From: Micrococcaceae bacterium Sec5.7 | GTDB lineage: Bacteria; Actinomycetota; Actinomycetes; Actinomycetales; Micrococcaceae | Assembly: GCA_039636785.1 (NCBI GenBank) | Contig: CP144169.1 | Location: 434,001-498,000, forward strand | Length of the DNA: 64,000 nucleotides | Direction: 5' to 3' | Shown here: piece after piece, positions 9,675 to 19,109 of the stretch | Position numbering within the stretch: the stretch's first letter is position 1 | Layout: every line of letters begins with the position of its first letter | The notes under the pieces: generated by a model | The model's database searches: none | Told to the model about the DNA's origin: nothing | The model's input: only the letters and a program-made list of their open reading frames with translations | Translations under genes and position numbers: made by a program

Positions 9675-10120
9675 GCTGGACAACGAAAGCCCAGTGGTTC
9701 GATGAGCTCGTCTCCAGTGAAGTTCATGTAAGGCCCCCACTCATTTAGCGTCGCCTACCTTCGAGCATCCTGGACCAATGGCCGGGCGATCTGCGTCTCT
9801 GCCCCGGGTCGGATTGCGTGATGTCGGAGGCGGGAATCGCCAGCCAGGGACACTTTATGCGCCCGTTTGGCGTCGAAAGACTATGCCACGGTTTGGGTCA
9901 CCGGCTCTCCCGTTGAAAACGATGATGTGCCCCCTAAAAAGGCTGACCCATGATCATTCCTTGAGTATCAGGCCATGGCCATCCAATTCACTCACGTCCA
10001 TGCGTACTGCATCGGTGTCCAGGGTGACATTCCTGACTGAGCGCCTCGCCGCACATATCGTTTACGAAATGGAAGGCGATCCCCTACCCCGCCCCTTATC
10101 GTTGATGAGGCAAGTCACGG
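9675..10120. other. gap between the TIR gene and a broken methyltransferase
   Basis: No gene recognised. Open frames here are short and run on several strands. A CGTTTACGAAA-like motif occurs near 10058. Confidence 0.35.
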
Positions 10121-10146
10121 AACCGTTTACGTAAACCGTTTGCGTA
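10121..10146. repeat. tandem 13-bp repeat with internal palindrome
   Basis: AACCGTTTACGTA (10121-10133) is followed immediately by AACCGTTTGCGTA (10134-10146), one mismatch apart. The first copy contributes to GTTTACGTAAAC, a 12-bp perfect palindrome at 10125-10136. The look is that of a LacI-type operator, but no intact promoter or gene follows, so it may be a relic. Confidence 0.4.
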
Positions 10147-10615
10147 GGTCTTGGACATGGAGGCTCCGGAAATTCTCACCGGCGCAGGCGATTGCACGCG
10201 GTTCATTGTCCATCGCGACCACGTGGTGGACGCCACGGCGCGCGAGGCAGCGAGCACCCCGGTGCCGGTTCCGACGTCGAACGCCAACGTGTCAGAGGGC
10301 AACGCAGCGGTGGCCACGAGATCCACATACTCACTCCGGGTTGGGAAAAACGTGCCATAGTACGGGTGGATGCGGCCCTGCAGGGCATCGACGTAGACGC
10401 CATTCCGCCGCCACTCGTGGGCACCAATTGCCCCGACAAGCTCATGCAGGGACACAACGGAAGACTCGCCGATATCACCGTACGCTTCAACGGCGGCCTC
10501 CCGGATATCCGGTGCGCGGCGCAACGGCACCACCGGGCCCGGATCAAGAGGAATAAGCAGCAGGCCGAGAATGCGAGCGGGACTGGCGAACTCGGCAAGC
10601 CGGATTCTGGCGATT
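10127..10615 (-). pseudogene. fragment of a class I SAM-dependent methyltransferase
   Basis: Read from about 10615 the frame gives LAEFASPARILGLLLIPLDP..., then RIHPYYGTFFPTRSEYVDLV and the SAM-binding DVGTGTGVLAA. It then loses frame near 10246, where one base is missing from a short G/C run. The other frame continues ARRGVHHVVAMDNEPRAIACA, the expected acidic-loop motif (MDNEP), and stops at 10127 far short of a full domain. The 5' end also has an in-frame stop near 10618 and no good start. This is a truncated, frameshifted methyltransferase of the HemK-like type, not a working gene. Confidence 0.65.
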
Positions 10616-10695
10616 CAACAAGTTTGAATTGTCACTAGGTTCTTGCAGCCTCGCGGCTTGCGCCGACTTGGACCTCGACGCTAACGGACAGTCAC

Positions 10696-10729
10696 GAAGG
10701 GCGCGCCCGTCCAGACCGGCGCGCCCTTC
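10696..10729 (-). terminator. strong hairpin terminator of the permease gene
   Basis: GAAGGGCGCGCC at 10696-10707 pairs perfectly with GGCGCGCCCTTC at 10718-10729 around a 10-base loop. It lies about 40 bases beyond the permease stop codon and serves that minus-strand operon. The T-tract is poor, as is common in actinobacteria. Confidence 0.75.
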
Positions 10730-10769
10730 GGTTCGCAAGGACCCCACGAAAAGGTTCACAGCGCCTGGT

Positions 10770-12182
10770 TCAGTCGATGAGCACCGACTGCTTGGCACTA
10801 TCCGAAGATTCAACAGCGGAGGGAACCTTCCCCGAACGGTGATGGAGCCAGTTCGCCACCGCCAGAAGCGCCACGAGTGCGAAAGTGCTCAGGAGCTGGG
10901 GGCGCGAGTCCTCGCCAAGGAAGCCCACCGTGAAGATCGCCGCGAGGATAAGGAGACCGAAGCCCGTGAGCCAGGGGAAACCGGCCATCCGCAGGGGAAG
11001 CTCCGTCCCGTCGCGGTCGGCGCGGAGGCGCAGCGCGAGCTGGGCGAGGAGCGCGGACGTCCACACCAGCAGGCACGTCGAACCCACAATGTTGAGCAGG
11101 ACGGGAAGCACCTTCTCGGGGAAGGCCACCTCGAGCACTGCCGTGACAACACCGAAGGAGACGCTGGCCAGGACTGCGACAACCGGAACCCGGGCCTTGG
11201 ACACGAAGGCAAGCGGGCGTGGTGCTTCACCCCGCTCGGCGAGGGAGAACGCCATCCGGGAGGCACCGTAGAGGTTTGCGTTGAGGGCGGACAGCAGTGC
11301 TGCCACGGCTACCAGGGTGATGGCGGTGGCTGCGCCAGGCATCCCGGCGGCCTCCAGTACCGCGGCGAACGGGCTCTTCAGCCCCGCCGAACCCACGGGA
11401 ACCACGGCCGCGATGACGAAGATCGCACCGATGTAGAAGACCAGGATGCGCCACAGCACCGTGCGAACGGCTTTCCGCACACTGCGGGCTGGCTCTGCGG
11501 TCTCCGCTGCCGCCACTGACACGATCTCGGTGCCGCCGAACGCGAAGGCCACCACGAAGAGTGCCGTGGCGATCCCGGCGAAACCGTTGGGCGCGAATCC
11601 GTCTCCGGTGAAGTTCGCCAGTCCCGGCGACTGGACCCCCGGCAGCCAGCCGAAAAGCAGGGCGGCGCCCACCAGGAGGAACGCGACGATTGCCGCCACC
11701 TTGAGCAGGGCGAACCAGAACTCAAATTCGCCGAAGTTCTTCACGCTGGTGAGGTTCACGGCGGTGAGTACCACGATGAACACGAAGGCCATCAGCCACA
11801 CCGGCAGGGCCGGGAAGATGGTGGACAGCAGGCCTGACGCACCGAGCGCTTCCGCGGCGATGACAACTACGAGTTGCAGCCACCAGAGCCAGCCCACCGT
11901 GGCACCGGCCACCGGCCCGTAGGCCTTGGCGGTGTAGACGGAGAAGGCGCCGCTGTCCGGATTGGCGGCGGCCATCTCGCCCAGGGCCCACATCACCAGG
12001 ATGATGAGGGTGCCGGCCACGAGGTAGGAGATCAGCACGGCAGGGCCGGCAGCCTGGATGCCCGCTCCGGAGCCGATGAAGAGGCCCGCGCCGATGGCGC
12101 TTCCGAGGCCCATCATGGTGAGCTGGCGTGGTTTGAGGGCGGCGCCGAGTGGGCGGGCAGACGTCATTGTCTGTTGTTCCAT
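10770..12182 (-). CDS. amino acid permease (APC family)
   Basis: The 470-residue protein starts at ATG 12182 (MEQQTMTSARP...), preceded by a GAGGAA ribosome site; the open frame extends further upstream but is not coding in character. It has about twelve hydrophobic spans and the APC signature at its start (MMGLGSAIGAGLFIGSGAGI, around residues 24-43), including the conserved substrate-binding GAGLF loop and WALGEMAAANPDSG. It is of the GABA/aromatic/histidine permease group; the substrate is not readable. It follows the HisC-like aminotransferase gene by 52 bases on the same strand, so uptake and transamination of one amino acid are probably co-expressed, with the divergent Lrp regulator in control. 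Confidence 0.88.
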   Translation of the reverse strand: MEQQTMTSARPLGAALKPRQLTMMGLGSAIGAGLFIGSGAGIQAAGPAVLISYLVAGTLIILVMWALGEMAAANPDSGAFSVYTAKAYGPVAGATVGWLWWLQLVVVIAAEALGASGLLSTIFPALPVWLMAFVFIVVLTAVNLTSVKNFGEFEFWFALLKVAAIVAFLLVGAALLFGWLPGVQSPGLANFTGDGFAPNGFAGIATALFVVAFAFGGTEIVSVAAAETAEPARSVRKAVRTVLWRILVFYIGAIFVIAAVVPVGSAGLKSPFAAVLEAAGMPGAATAITLVAVAALLSALNANLYGASRMAFSLAERGEAPRPLAFVSKARVPVVAVLASVSFGVVTAVLEVAFPEKVLPVLLNIVGSTCLLVWTSALLAQLALRLRADRDGTELPLRMAGFPWLTGFGLLILAAIFTVGFLGEDSRPQLLSTFALVALLAVANWLHHRSGKVPSAVESSDSAKQSVLID

Positions 12183-12234
12183 GGGGATTCCTCTGGTTGT
12201 AGGTGGAACGGAATGGTAAAAGGTCGGTCGGTTA

Positions 12235-13329
12235 TCAGGCCGCGTGGGCTTCGAGGAGCCGGAGCACGCGGTCGTTGGAGGCGGGGTCGGCAACGGTGAT
12301 CCGCACGCCGTCCCCCTGGTATGCCCGGACCAGGATGCCCGCACCGTCGAATGCGTCCACCAGCCTCGCCAGGAGGCTCTCATCCGCACGGATCCACAGG
12401 AAATTGCCCTGACTCTCCTGCAGTTTCCAGCCCTGGGCTGCCAGCTGTGCCGCCATCCGCGCCCGCTCCTGCTTGACCGCGGCGACGCGCGCTTCCATCT
12501 CCTCCCCGGCGTCGAGCGAAGCGATGGCCGCCTTCTGGGCCAGCGCGCTCACCGAGAAGGGAAGGGCGGTTCGGCGCAGCCCCTCAGCGATGTCCGGCGC
12601 CGCCACAGCGTATCCCACGCGCAGGCCGGCGAGTCCGTAGGCCTTGGAGAAGGTGCGCAGAATGCAGACGTTCGGGTACTGGCGGTGGAGCGCCAGCGAA
12701 TCGGGGCCGCTGCCCGCTTCGGCGTATTCCACGTAGGCCTCGTCGATCACAACCAGGATGTCGGAGCGGACGGATCGCAGGAAGGCCTCGATGCGTTCGT
12801 GGCTGATCGGCACGCCCGTCGGATTGTTGGGAGTGCAGAGCAGGATGACCCTGGTGCGCCCGGTGACGGCAGCGGCCATGGCGTCCAGGTCGTGGCCCTC
12901 AGCGTCGTCCAGCGGGATGCGGACCGGCCGGGCGCCGGCCAGCTCAACCAGGATGGGGTAGGCCTCGAAGGAGCGCCACGCGAAAATCACTTCATCCCCG
13001 GCATCGCACAGACCGGTGATGATCTGCTGGAGGACGCCGACGCTGCCGGGCCCCACCGCCACCTCCCCGGCGGTGACGCCCAGGTGGCGGGCGAGCCGTT
13101 CGCGGAGTTCGACGGCGGCCATGTCCGGGTAGCGGTTCATCCTGCCGGCAGCTTCGGCCACCGCAGCGGTGGCGGCGGGCAGTGGCTCGTGATGGCTTTC
13201 GTTGCTGGCAAGGGCGGCGATGTCCAGGCCGGCGCTGCGCCGCCCCGGGACGTAGGACGGAAGGCCGGCCACAGCGCCACGAAGGGTGGGGAGCGCGGTG
13301 GCTGCGGTCAGAAGCTGATCACGGGTCAT
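12235..13329 (-). CDS. HisC-like / aromatic aminotransferase (class I/II, PLP)
   Basis: A 364-residue fold-type I aminotransferase. It has LASNESHHEPLP at the substrate-binding N-terminus, CTPNNPTGVPIS (about residues 157-168), VIDEAYVEY, and the PLP-lysine segment TFSKAYGLAGLRVGYAV (Lys near 218). The profile is that of histidinol-phosphate or phenylalanine aminotransferases (HisC/Pat family). It is not beside his genes but beside an amino acid permease, an Lrp regulator and a TPP enzyme, so a catabolic or aromatic role is more likely than histidine synthesis. It shares a divergent promoter region of about 90 bases with the Lrp gene. Confidence 0.85.
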   Translation of the reverse strand: MTRDQLLTAATALPTLRGAVAGLPSYVPGRRSAGLDIAALASNESHHEPLPAATAAVAEAAGRMNRYPDMAAVELRERLARHLGVTAGEVAVGPGSVGVLQQIITGLCDAGDEVIFAWRSFEAYPILVELAGARPVRIPLDDAEGHDLDAMAAAVTGRTRVILLCTPNNPTGVPISHERIEAFLRSVRSDILVVIDEAYVEYAEAGSGPDSLALHRQYPNVCILRTFSKAYGLAGLRVGYAVAAPDIAEGLRRTALPFSVSALAQKAAIASLDAGEEMEARVAAVKQERARMAAQLAAQGWKLQESQGNFLWIRADESLLARLVDAFDGAGILVRAYQGDGVRITVADPASNDRVLRLLEAHAA

Positions 13330-13422
13330 AAGGACCGATCATGATTGTGATCCGGCCCACATTGCAAGATACGCTCAAGGCATTGGGACTTCTGCTCAAC
13401 TTCTACAGTGTCTGGTGAAAAT

Positions 13423-13926
13423 ATGACCATCCCGAACGCTCGCGCCCTCGATTCCCTCGACGGCAGGATCATCCTGGCCCTGGACAAGGACCCCGAAGCC
13501 AGCGCCCTGGCACTCTCCCGCACGCTCGGCGTCGCACGCAACACGGTCCATGCCCGGCTGGCACGGCTCGAGCGCAGCGGCGCCCTCCGCTCCTTCAGCC
13601 GCAGGCTGGACCCCGCCGCGCTGGGCTATGAGCTGATGGCCTTCCTGTCACTGGCGATCAGCCAGACGCGGGCGGGTTCGGTGGAGAACGGGCTCGCGGC
13701 GATCCCGGAGGTCATCGAGGTGCACGCCACCACCGGGGACGCGGACCTCATGGCCAAGGTGGTGGCCCGCGGCACTGCTGACCTGTACCGCATCACCAAC
13801 CAGATCCTGGAAATCGACGGAGTCCAGCGGACCAGCACGGCCATCTCCGTGCTGGAACTCATGCCGCCCCGCTACGACGGCCTCCTGAGCCGGCTGTCGG
13901 AGCAGGAATCCCGCGCTTCGGACTAA
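13423..13926 (+). CDS. Lrp/AsnC family transcriptional regulator
   Basis: A 167-residue product from ATG 13423 (MTIPNARALDSLDGRIILAL). Residues 9-65 form the AsnC-type helix-turn-helix (SRTLGVARNTVHARLARLER), and residues from about 75 form the RAM/effector domain (VIEVHATTGDADLMAKVVA). It is divergent from the aminotransferase-permease pair and upstream of the TPP-enzyme gene. By family habit it binds the shared intergenic region and responds to the amino acid handled by those enzymes. Confidence 0.88.
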   Translation: MTIPNARALDSLDGRIILALDKDPEASALALSRTLGVARNTVHARLARLERSGALRSFSRRLDPAALGYELMAFLSLAISQTRAGSVENGLAAIPEVIEVHATTGDADLMAKVVARGTADLYRITNQILEIDGVQRTSTAISVLELMPPRYDGLLSRLSEQESRASD

Positions 13927-14045
13927 CCGCGGGTGACGGGCGCCACAAGGGGGCATTTTGTCACTTCTCCAACCCTCTACTGCCAAAAGTCCCAGTCCGC
14001 ACCAGCTCTCTTGCCTATCTGAAGCCCGGCCCGCAGGATTCCTGC

Positions 14046-15705
14046 ATGACTTCACTTACCGTCTCCGGCCGTGTGGCGCAGGTTCTCAGTAGCTGTGTCA
14101 GCGATGTCTTCGGCGTCATGGGCAACGGAAACGTCTACTTCCTGGACGCCGCAGAGAAGCAGGGCCTCCGCTTCTCCCCCGTCCGGCATGAAGGCGCCGC
14201 CATCGCCGCGGCCGACGCCTACTACCGGGCGTCGGGACGCCTCGCGGCGGGCACCACCACCTACGGCCCCGGCTACACCAACGCACTCACCGCCCTCGCC
14301 GAGGCAGTCCAGGCGCAGATCCCAGTCGTGCTGGTCACCGGGGATGCGCCGAGCAGCGGTGCCCGGCCGCAGGACGTGGACCAGGCGGCCATCGCGGCCG
14401 GCCTCGGCGCGGCGACCTTCACCGTCACCCGCGACGCCGCGGGCGCCATCACCCAGCAGGCGGTGGAATACGCACTCACCAAGCGGACCGCCGTCGTAAT
14501 TGCCATTCCCTTCGACCTCGCGGCGCTCGAGGCTGCGGAAGAGGAACTTCCGGCGCCGTCGGCACCGAACGTGAGGGACGACGTCGACGGCGGCCTTGGG
14601 CAGGTAGCCCGCCTGATCGCCGGGGCGAAGCGGCCGCTGATCCTCGCCGGGCGCGGTGCGCATCTCGCCGAAGCCGGCCCGGAGCTCCGGGGAGCTCGCC
14701 GACCGTCTGGGTGCAGTGACCGCCGGAACCGCCCTCGCGCTCAACCTCCTGGAGGGCGAGGGATACCTCGGCGTCGCGGGCGGCTTCGGCACGGACACCG
14801 CGGCCGGGCTCATGGGCGAGGCCGATGTGGTCCTGGTGGCCGGGGCGAGCCTGAGCCCCTTCACCATGCGGTTCGGGCACCTGCTCGGCCCGGACAGCAC
14901 CGTCATCCAGATCGACACCGCCCTGCAGCCCACGCACCCCCGGGTGGACGTTTTCGTCAGCGCTGACGCGAAGTCCGCTGCGGGGCGCCTCCTCCGGCTG
15001 CTTGATGGTGAGGCTGCGGCTGAGGCCTGGCGCGCGGAAGCCCGCAAGCGCCTGGCCGAAGGACCTGGCCACCATGCAGGCTCCGCGGAAACCCCGGACG
15101 GCCGACTGGACCCGCGCGCGCTTGCCATGGCACTGGATGCCGTGCTGCCGGAGCGCCGCACGGTGGTCCAGGACGGAGGGCACTTCGTCGGCTGGGCACC
15201 CATGTATTGGCATATCCCCCGGCCGCAGGACCTGGTGATGGTGGGGACTGCGTACCAGGCCATCGGGCTGGGCCTTGCCAGCGCCGTCGGGGCAGCCCGT
15301 GCATTGGAGGACGGCCGCACGCTGGTGCTCGCCTCGGGCGACGGCGGCTTCCTGATGGGCCTGTCCGACCTCGAATCACTCATTGCTGCGGCGGGCAGCG
15401 CCATCGTGGTGATCTACAACGACGCCGCCTACGGAGCCGAAATCCACCAGTACGGTTCCCAGGGCCTGACCGAAAAGCCTATGCTGATCCCCGAGGTGGA
15501 CTTCAGCGGGATCGCCCGCGCGCTCGGTGCCGACTCGGCGATCATCCGCTCGCTTGCAGACCTTGCTGCCCTTCAGGACTGGATCGACGCAGGCGCCAAG
15601 GGAACCTTCGTGGCCGACTGCCGGATCACGTCGAGCGTCCGGGCACCGTGGATGAGCGAGTGGATGAACGCCACGCAGGCTGCGAAGGCGGCCGTGGCGG
15701 GGTAA
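14046..15705 (+). pseudogene. thiamine-pyrophosphate-dependent enzyme (acetolactate-synthase-like), frameshifted
   Basis: Two frames together encode one full-length TPP enzyme. The first (14046 to about 14690) gives the N-terminal Pyr domain with the catalytic Glu in FSPVRHEGAAIAAADAYYR and the GDAP segment. The second (about 14690 to 15705) gives the central Rossmann domain and the C-terminal PP domain with LASGDGGFLMGLSDLES...VVIYNDAAYGAE, the Mg-TPP motif. They join at 14689-14692, where a run of four G replaces the expected three; with three, the text reads ELRELADRLGAVTAG. No other damage is visible, so this is either a one-base error or a fresh null. It probably belongs with the adjacent aminotransferase, permease and Lrp genes, perhaps as a 2-keto acid decarboxylase. 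Confidence 0.75.
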
Positions 15706-15926
15706 CTGAATCATGCCTTAGCGGCGAGACCCGGGCAACCCGTCGCTGGTGCACCCGGTCCGCACGCCGTCCCTGACCTATATTCACAGGACGATGTTCA
15801 TGGGCCTGACGGACGGCGGAACCCAATCCACCCCTGCCTGATGCCACACCGCTAGAGCCCCCTGTTCGATCGCCTGGATGGCGGCGGCGCTCCGATGCCG
15901 CCTTGTTCGCGTGCAAGTATTCACTT

Positions 15927-16565
15927 ATGACTATCAATGGCGACACCGCCAAACTCCTAGCCTTCATGGACTCCCACGGCATCGACGCCTCGACTGAGGT
16001 CAGTCGTGGCTGGGCTTCCATCGGAGCCATTATTGTCGATGCCTCCTTGCAGCGACGCCAAAATTACGAGGCAACCGTGAAGCCGCGCGTTGACGCTCTG
16101 GTTGTCGCATGGCCAGATGCAAGAACCACGAGTGGGTTCCGGAAACGTCTTGCTACGGGAACCCTCTCGGAAGTCATCGATTGGCCATCACCGGGCCGTC
16201 TTGCTCAGATAGACGACCTAACGTGCGTGCTTGAGGATCAGGGCATCGAAACTGTAGAGGAACTCCGAGCCAGACTCACTGACCCTGCAAGAAGGCCGGT
16301 TCTTCGTGACGCCCTCGCAGCTGTACGTCATGTGAGCCCCAAGACGCTGGATTACATCGACGTTCTCAGTGGACTCTCAACGGGGGTTGCTGTTGATGTG
16401 CGGATACGCAGAGTGGCCGAGGCCGCCGGCATCGAGGACACCTCTTACGCCAACATGTCGGCCGTGATCCTCGCTGCTGCAGACTCACGAGGGTGGCGCG
16501 CTGAGAACCTGGACGCTGCCCTGTGGCATTTCGGTATTGAGAGCGCCCCGGCATCATCCACCTAA
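15927..16565 (+). CDS. HhH-GPD-like protein of unknown function
   Basis: I prefer ATG 15927 (MTINGDTAKLLAFM) to an ATG at 15903, because the extra eight residues look non-coding. The 212-residue protein has no obvious catalytic signature, but its middle reads HVSPKTLDYIDVLSGLSTGV followed by VDVRIRRVAEAAGI. This resembles the helix-hairpin-helix and Asp-containing loop of endonuclease III-type glycosylases (VGPKTAD...VDTHV-R). It lacks an iron-sulfur loop. A DNA-binding or repair-like role is a guess. It stands alone. Confidence 0.7.
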   Translation: MTINGDTAKLLAFMDSHGIDASTEVSRGWASIGAIIVDASLQRRQNYEATVKPRVDALVVAWPDARTTSGFRKRLATGTLSEVIDWPSPGRLAQIDDLTCVLEDQGIETVEELRARLTDPARRPVLRDALAAVRHVSPKTLDYIDVLSGLSTGVAVDVRIRRVAEAAGIEDTSYANMSAVILAAADSRGWRAENLDAALWHFGIESAPASST

Positions 16566-16801
16566 GGAGTCCAGAACTCGTGCCGCGGCCCCGCGGCGCA
16601 TCGCTCTGATCAGTCTCCTTCGATCGTCCTTTCCGTTGTCGTCGTATGCCGCGGATACCAGGTGCACAAGCCATTCAGGGCGGCCGGTACAACTGTGAGG
16701 GGAGCGCAGCGGCGAGCGCCGACGTCGTTCTCTTTCAGCATGAACGCCGCGACGCCGTTTCTTGTGGTGCTCGCCGCATTGCTCCGCTCGGGCGTTGGTT
16801 G

Positions 16802-17182
16802 TTACGGGCGCTGGGCGATGTTGAGAATGTTCCCTTCGCTGTCCAGGAACCAGGCGGCCTTCCCCCACTCATTCGTGGCAATGCCGTTCTCCGTCTTCAG
16901 CCCGGGAAAATCGTAGTCTTCAAAGACGACGCCGCGGCCCCGCAGCTCCTCCATTTCGCGTTCGAGGTTGTCCGTTTCCCAGCCCATCTGGGTGTTCTTG
17001 GCTGACCCTGCATTCTCTGTCTGGTAAACGAGGAAGCCCGTTCCCTTGCCGGCGCGGTACATCAGGCTGTCGTCCTCAGGGGTCTCGGAAGGTTCCAACC
17101 CCAGCTTGTCCCGATAGAAATCCTTCGCCCTGTTGATGTCCTTCGCGGGAAGGACAGCCATGATCTCTAAATCCTTGAACAT
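16802..17182 (-). CDS. VOC family (glyoxalase-like) protein
   Basis: A 126-residue protein from ATG 17182, preceded by AAGGAAA. It opens MFKDLEIMAVLPAKDINRAKDFYRDKLGL, the classic first beta-alpha-beta unit of a vicinal-oxygen-chelate domain, and ends GNEAAWFLDSEGNILNI-like (here GKAAWFLDSEGNILNIAQRP), with the metal-ligand Glu position conserved. One VOC module only, so it would act as a dimer. No substrate can be assigned. Confidence 0.85.
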   Translation of the reverse strand: MFKDLEIMAVLPAKDINRAKDFYRDKLGLEPSETPEDDSLMYRAGKGTGFLVYQTENAGSAKNTQMGWETDNLEREMEELRGRGVVFEDYDFPGLKTENGIATNEWGKAAWFLDSEGNILNIAQRP

Positions 17183-17444
17183 GATGATTTCCTTTGTGCA
17201 TTGTTCTCTCGTTGATGGCGATGCTCTCCCCCCGGTAGCGGTTCCGGAACGTCTTTTGTCCCGGGGCCGCGTGGCGCCCGTTCCGCCGACCCGCCGGGCG
17301 GTCACCTGGGACTCTGCAACGCCCCTGCCAGTCATCATCGGCGCGAGGATCCCCGAAGCCTATGTGGCCATTATGGAACCGATTTGTGCCTGCGGAAATA
17401 GGGGATTTCTATCGCCTTTCTGAGGTGTGCGCAATCGCCGCGCC

Positions 17445-17775
17445 CTACCCCTGCTCGGGGTTCAATCCATTGGCGTACGCGGCCTGCCCCACGTGCTGGA
17501 GGCTGTCGACGATGGTGCTGACGAGCCGCACGCCGAGGGTAACGGGCGGTCAAAACGCTTGTCGACGATGCGGTCGAAGTCCTCGTCGCCAAGAGTCTGC
17601 ACAAACTCCACGGTCTGGCGGTGAACCGCATCGTAGTACTCAAGCAACAGCTCCGGCCGTGCCCGCACCGCGTCGACTTCGTCGGTCGAATGGCCGTACC
17701 CGGTGTCACGCGCCGGAAGCGGCAGGACAAGTCGGCCCACAAATTCCTTCGAGGTCCAGACCTCACCGAAGCCGA
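17445..17775 (-). pseudogene. truncated, frameshifted DinB-family gene
   Basis: The minus strand reads VWTSKEFVGRLVLPLPARDTGYGHSTDEV...DEDFDRIVDKRFDRP, then slips one base near 17548 (CCC where CCCC is expected) and continues in another frame as VTLGVRLVSTIVDSLQHVGQ to a stop at 17445. It is clearly a paralogue of the intact DinB gene at 19518-20018 but lacks the N-terminal third. The homology starts abruptly near 17775. It sits just beyond the hipA gene, so the toxin-antitoxin pair is bracketed by a DinB fragment and a whole DinB copy. Confidence 0.7.
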
Positions 17776-17846
17776 TGTGCCGTCGAGGCGGCGGGCGGCG
17801 CGTATCGCCGTGCTACGGGACTAAAGTGCTGTGCCGGAACGGTTGG

Positions 17847-19109
17847 TCACGCCGTCGAGCCGTCCGGTGCCTGCTGACGCCGGGCAGTGCGCCCGGCGAG
17901 CAAATCGGAAGCCCTGTCGATGACTAGAGCCGGCAAATGCTCCAGCCCCTCGGATACCGCCACATGCGCATTGGCGGCAGCCATGAGGACCTCACCCACG
18001 GCCGTGCGGGCCGCTCCGGGATCCATCCCCCAGGTGACGCCCTCGCGAACCAAGTGGTCGAGGGTGATGTAGTTCAACCGGGCCTGGCCCGCAACAGAAT
18101 GCCCAGCGTTGGAGCTCCGCGCATACAGGAGCAGCGTCGGCGCGGCATCGTAGAGAGGCGCCAGCAGAACCTCTCCTGTCTCGCGGATCAGCACCGAATA
18201 GTTTTTGGAATGGGCGTCACCATTGCCGATCAGGACGTTGAAGGCCACAGCCTTCAGAAGATCAGCCTTGAAGGACGCCGGGTTTCGTGTGTGCGGCGAA
18301 GCGGCTGCGGCCACCTGCGCAAGGCGGGACGGTACCGCCGTCGACTGGTCATACTTCGCCGCGGAAGCGAGCCCGAGGACCTGAGTGAAATCCTCCTGGT
18401 GAATTCTGACGTGTTCTTCAGTGCGGTCGTACCGCTCAACCACCAAGGCGTCCCTTTCGCCAAACCGGTCCATCCGCGTTTTGGCCGCGGAAAGGCCTGC
18501 GGCCCGGGCAAGTTCCAGCGCCCAATGCTCAGCGGCCAGAAGGTGGGGAATGGGCGAATCAGGGGGGTCAGGCTTGATGATGTGCGTGGATGCCGCGCCC
18601 CGGGCCGGCCAGTACCAGCGGCCGGCCTCGCGGGACAGCAGGATCTTGAATTGAACACCACCCAGGGACGTGGTGATGGCGAAGTTCTCCGGCAGATCCC
18701 ACGTGGGCAGGGACTCAACGGCAGCTACGACTTCCGCCTCCGGCATGGGCAGCAATTCCCCGGACCCAGCAGGATCCACGCCTTCAGGAAGAACCTGCAC
18801 CGCTCCGGCGCAGTCCGCACCGACGGCCGAAAGGAGAGCCTTGATGTCCGTGGAGGCAACCTTGTGCAGATCAGCCAGATGCGCGCGCACCTGACCTTCC
18901 GGCAGCAGTCCGTCGAAGAAGTTCAGGACCGCCGGGCCAGCGATGGGTTTCACCTGCAGCGGCAGGGACAGCGACAGCAGAGCAGCCCCGGCACCATATT
19001 CAGCGACGACATCCGGCAGGTATTCGAGCCGGGGACGCAACGAGGTCCCTGTGAGCCAGGCAACCGGCCGCCCGTGAAGCCAGACAGCGAGCCGTCCGGT
19101 GCGCGTCAC
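17847..19109 (-). CDS. hipA: HipA-like serine/threonine kinase toxin
   Basis: A 420-residue HipA-family kinase. The N-terminal couple-HipA domain is followed by SLGGVQFKILLSRE (P-loop region, about residues 150-163), THIIKPDPPDSP with the ATP-binding Lys, and the catalytic/Mg segment NVLIGNGDAHSKNYSVLI (about 285-303) with APLYDAAPT next. The GTG start at 19109 overlaps the stop of the upstream antitoxin gene (GTGA). HipA phosphorylates a tRNA synthetase and halts growth unless bound by HipB. All key motifs look present, so the toxin is probably active. Confidence 0.88.
   Translation of the reverse strand: MTRTGRLAVWLHGRPVAWLTGTSLRPRLEYLPDVVAEYGAGAALLSLSLPLQVKPIAGPAVLNFFDGLLPEGQVRAHLADLHKVASTDIKALLSAVGADCAGAVQVLPEGVDPAGSGELLPMPEAEVVAAVESLPTWDLPENFAITTSLGGVQFKILLSREAGRWYWPARGAASTHIIKPDPPDSPIPHLLAAEHWALELARAAGLSAAKTRMDRFGERDALVVERYDRTEEHVRIHQEDFTQVLGLASAAKYDQSTAVPSRLAQVAAAASPHTRNPASFKADLLKAVAFNVLIGNGDAHSKNYSVLIRETGEVLLAPLYDAAPTLLLYARSSNAGHSVAGQARLNYITLDHLVREGVTWGMDPGAARTAVGEVLMAAANAHVAVSEGLEHLPALVIDRASDLLAGRTARRQQAPDGSTA

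Noticed and set aside
10770..13329. Assigning the HisC-like gene to histidine biosynthesis
   Set aside because: No other his genes nearby; permease, Lrp and TPP-enzyme neighbours suggest a catabolic amino-acid role.
12244..13344. A 366-codon plus-strand frame over the aminotransferase
   Set aside because: Antisense shadow of the HisC-like gene; composition rich in G, R, H and no family signature.
14052..15404. A 450-codon minus-strand frame
   Set aside because: Antisense to the TPP enzyme, which shows TPP motifs in both of its frames.
16582..16597. GCCGCGGCCCCGCGGC palindrome between convergent genes
   Set aside because: The loop is only two bases and there is no T-rich tail, so it is a poor terminator; most likely GC-rich coincidence.
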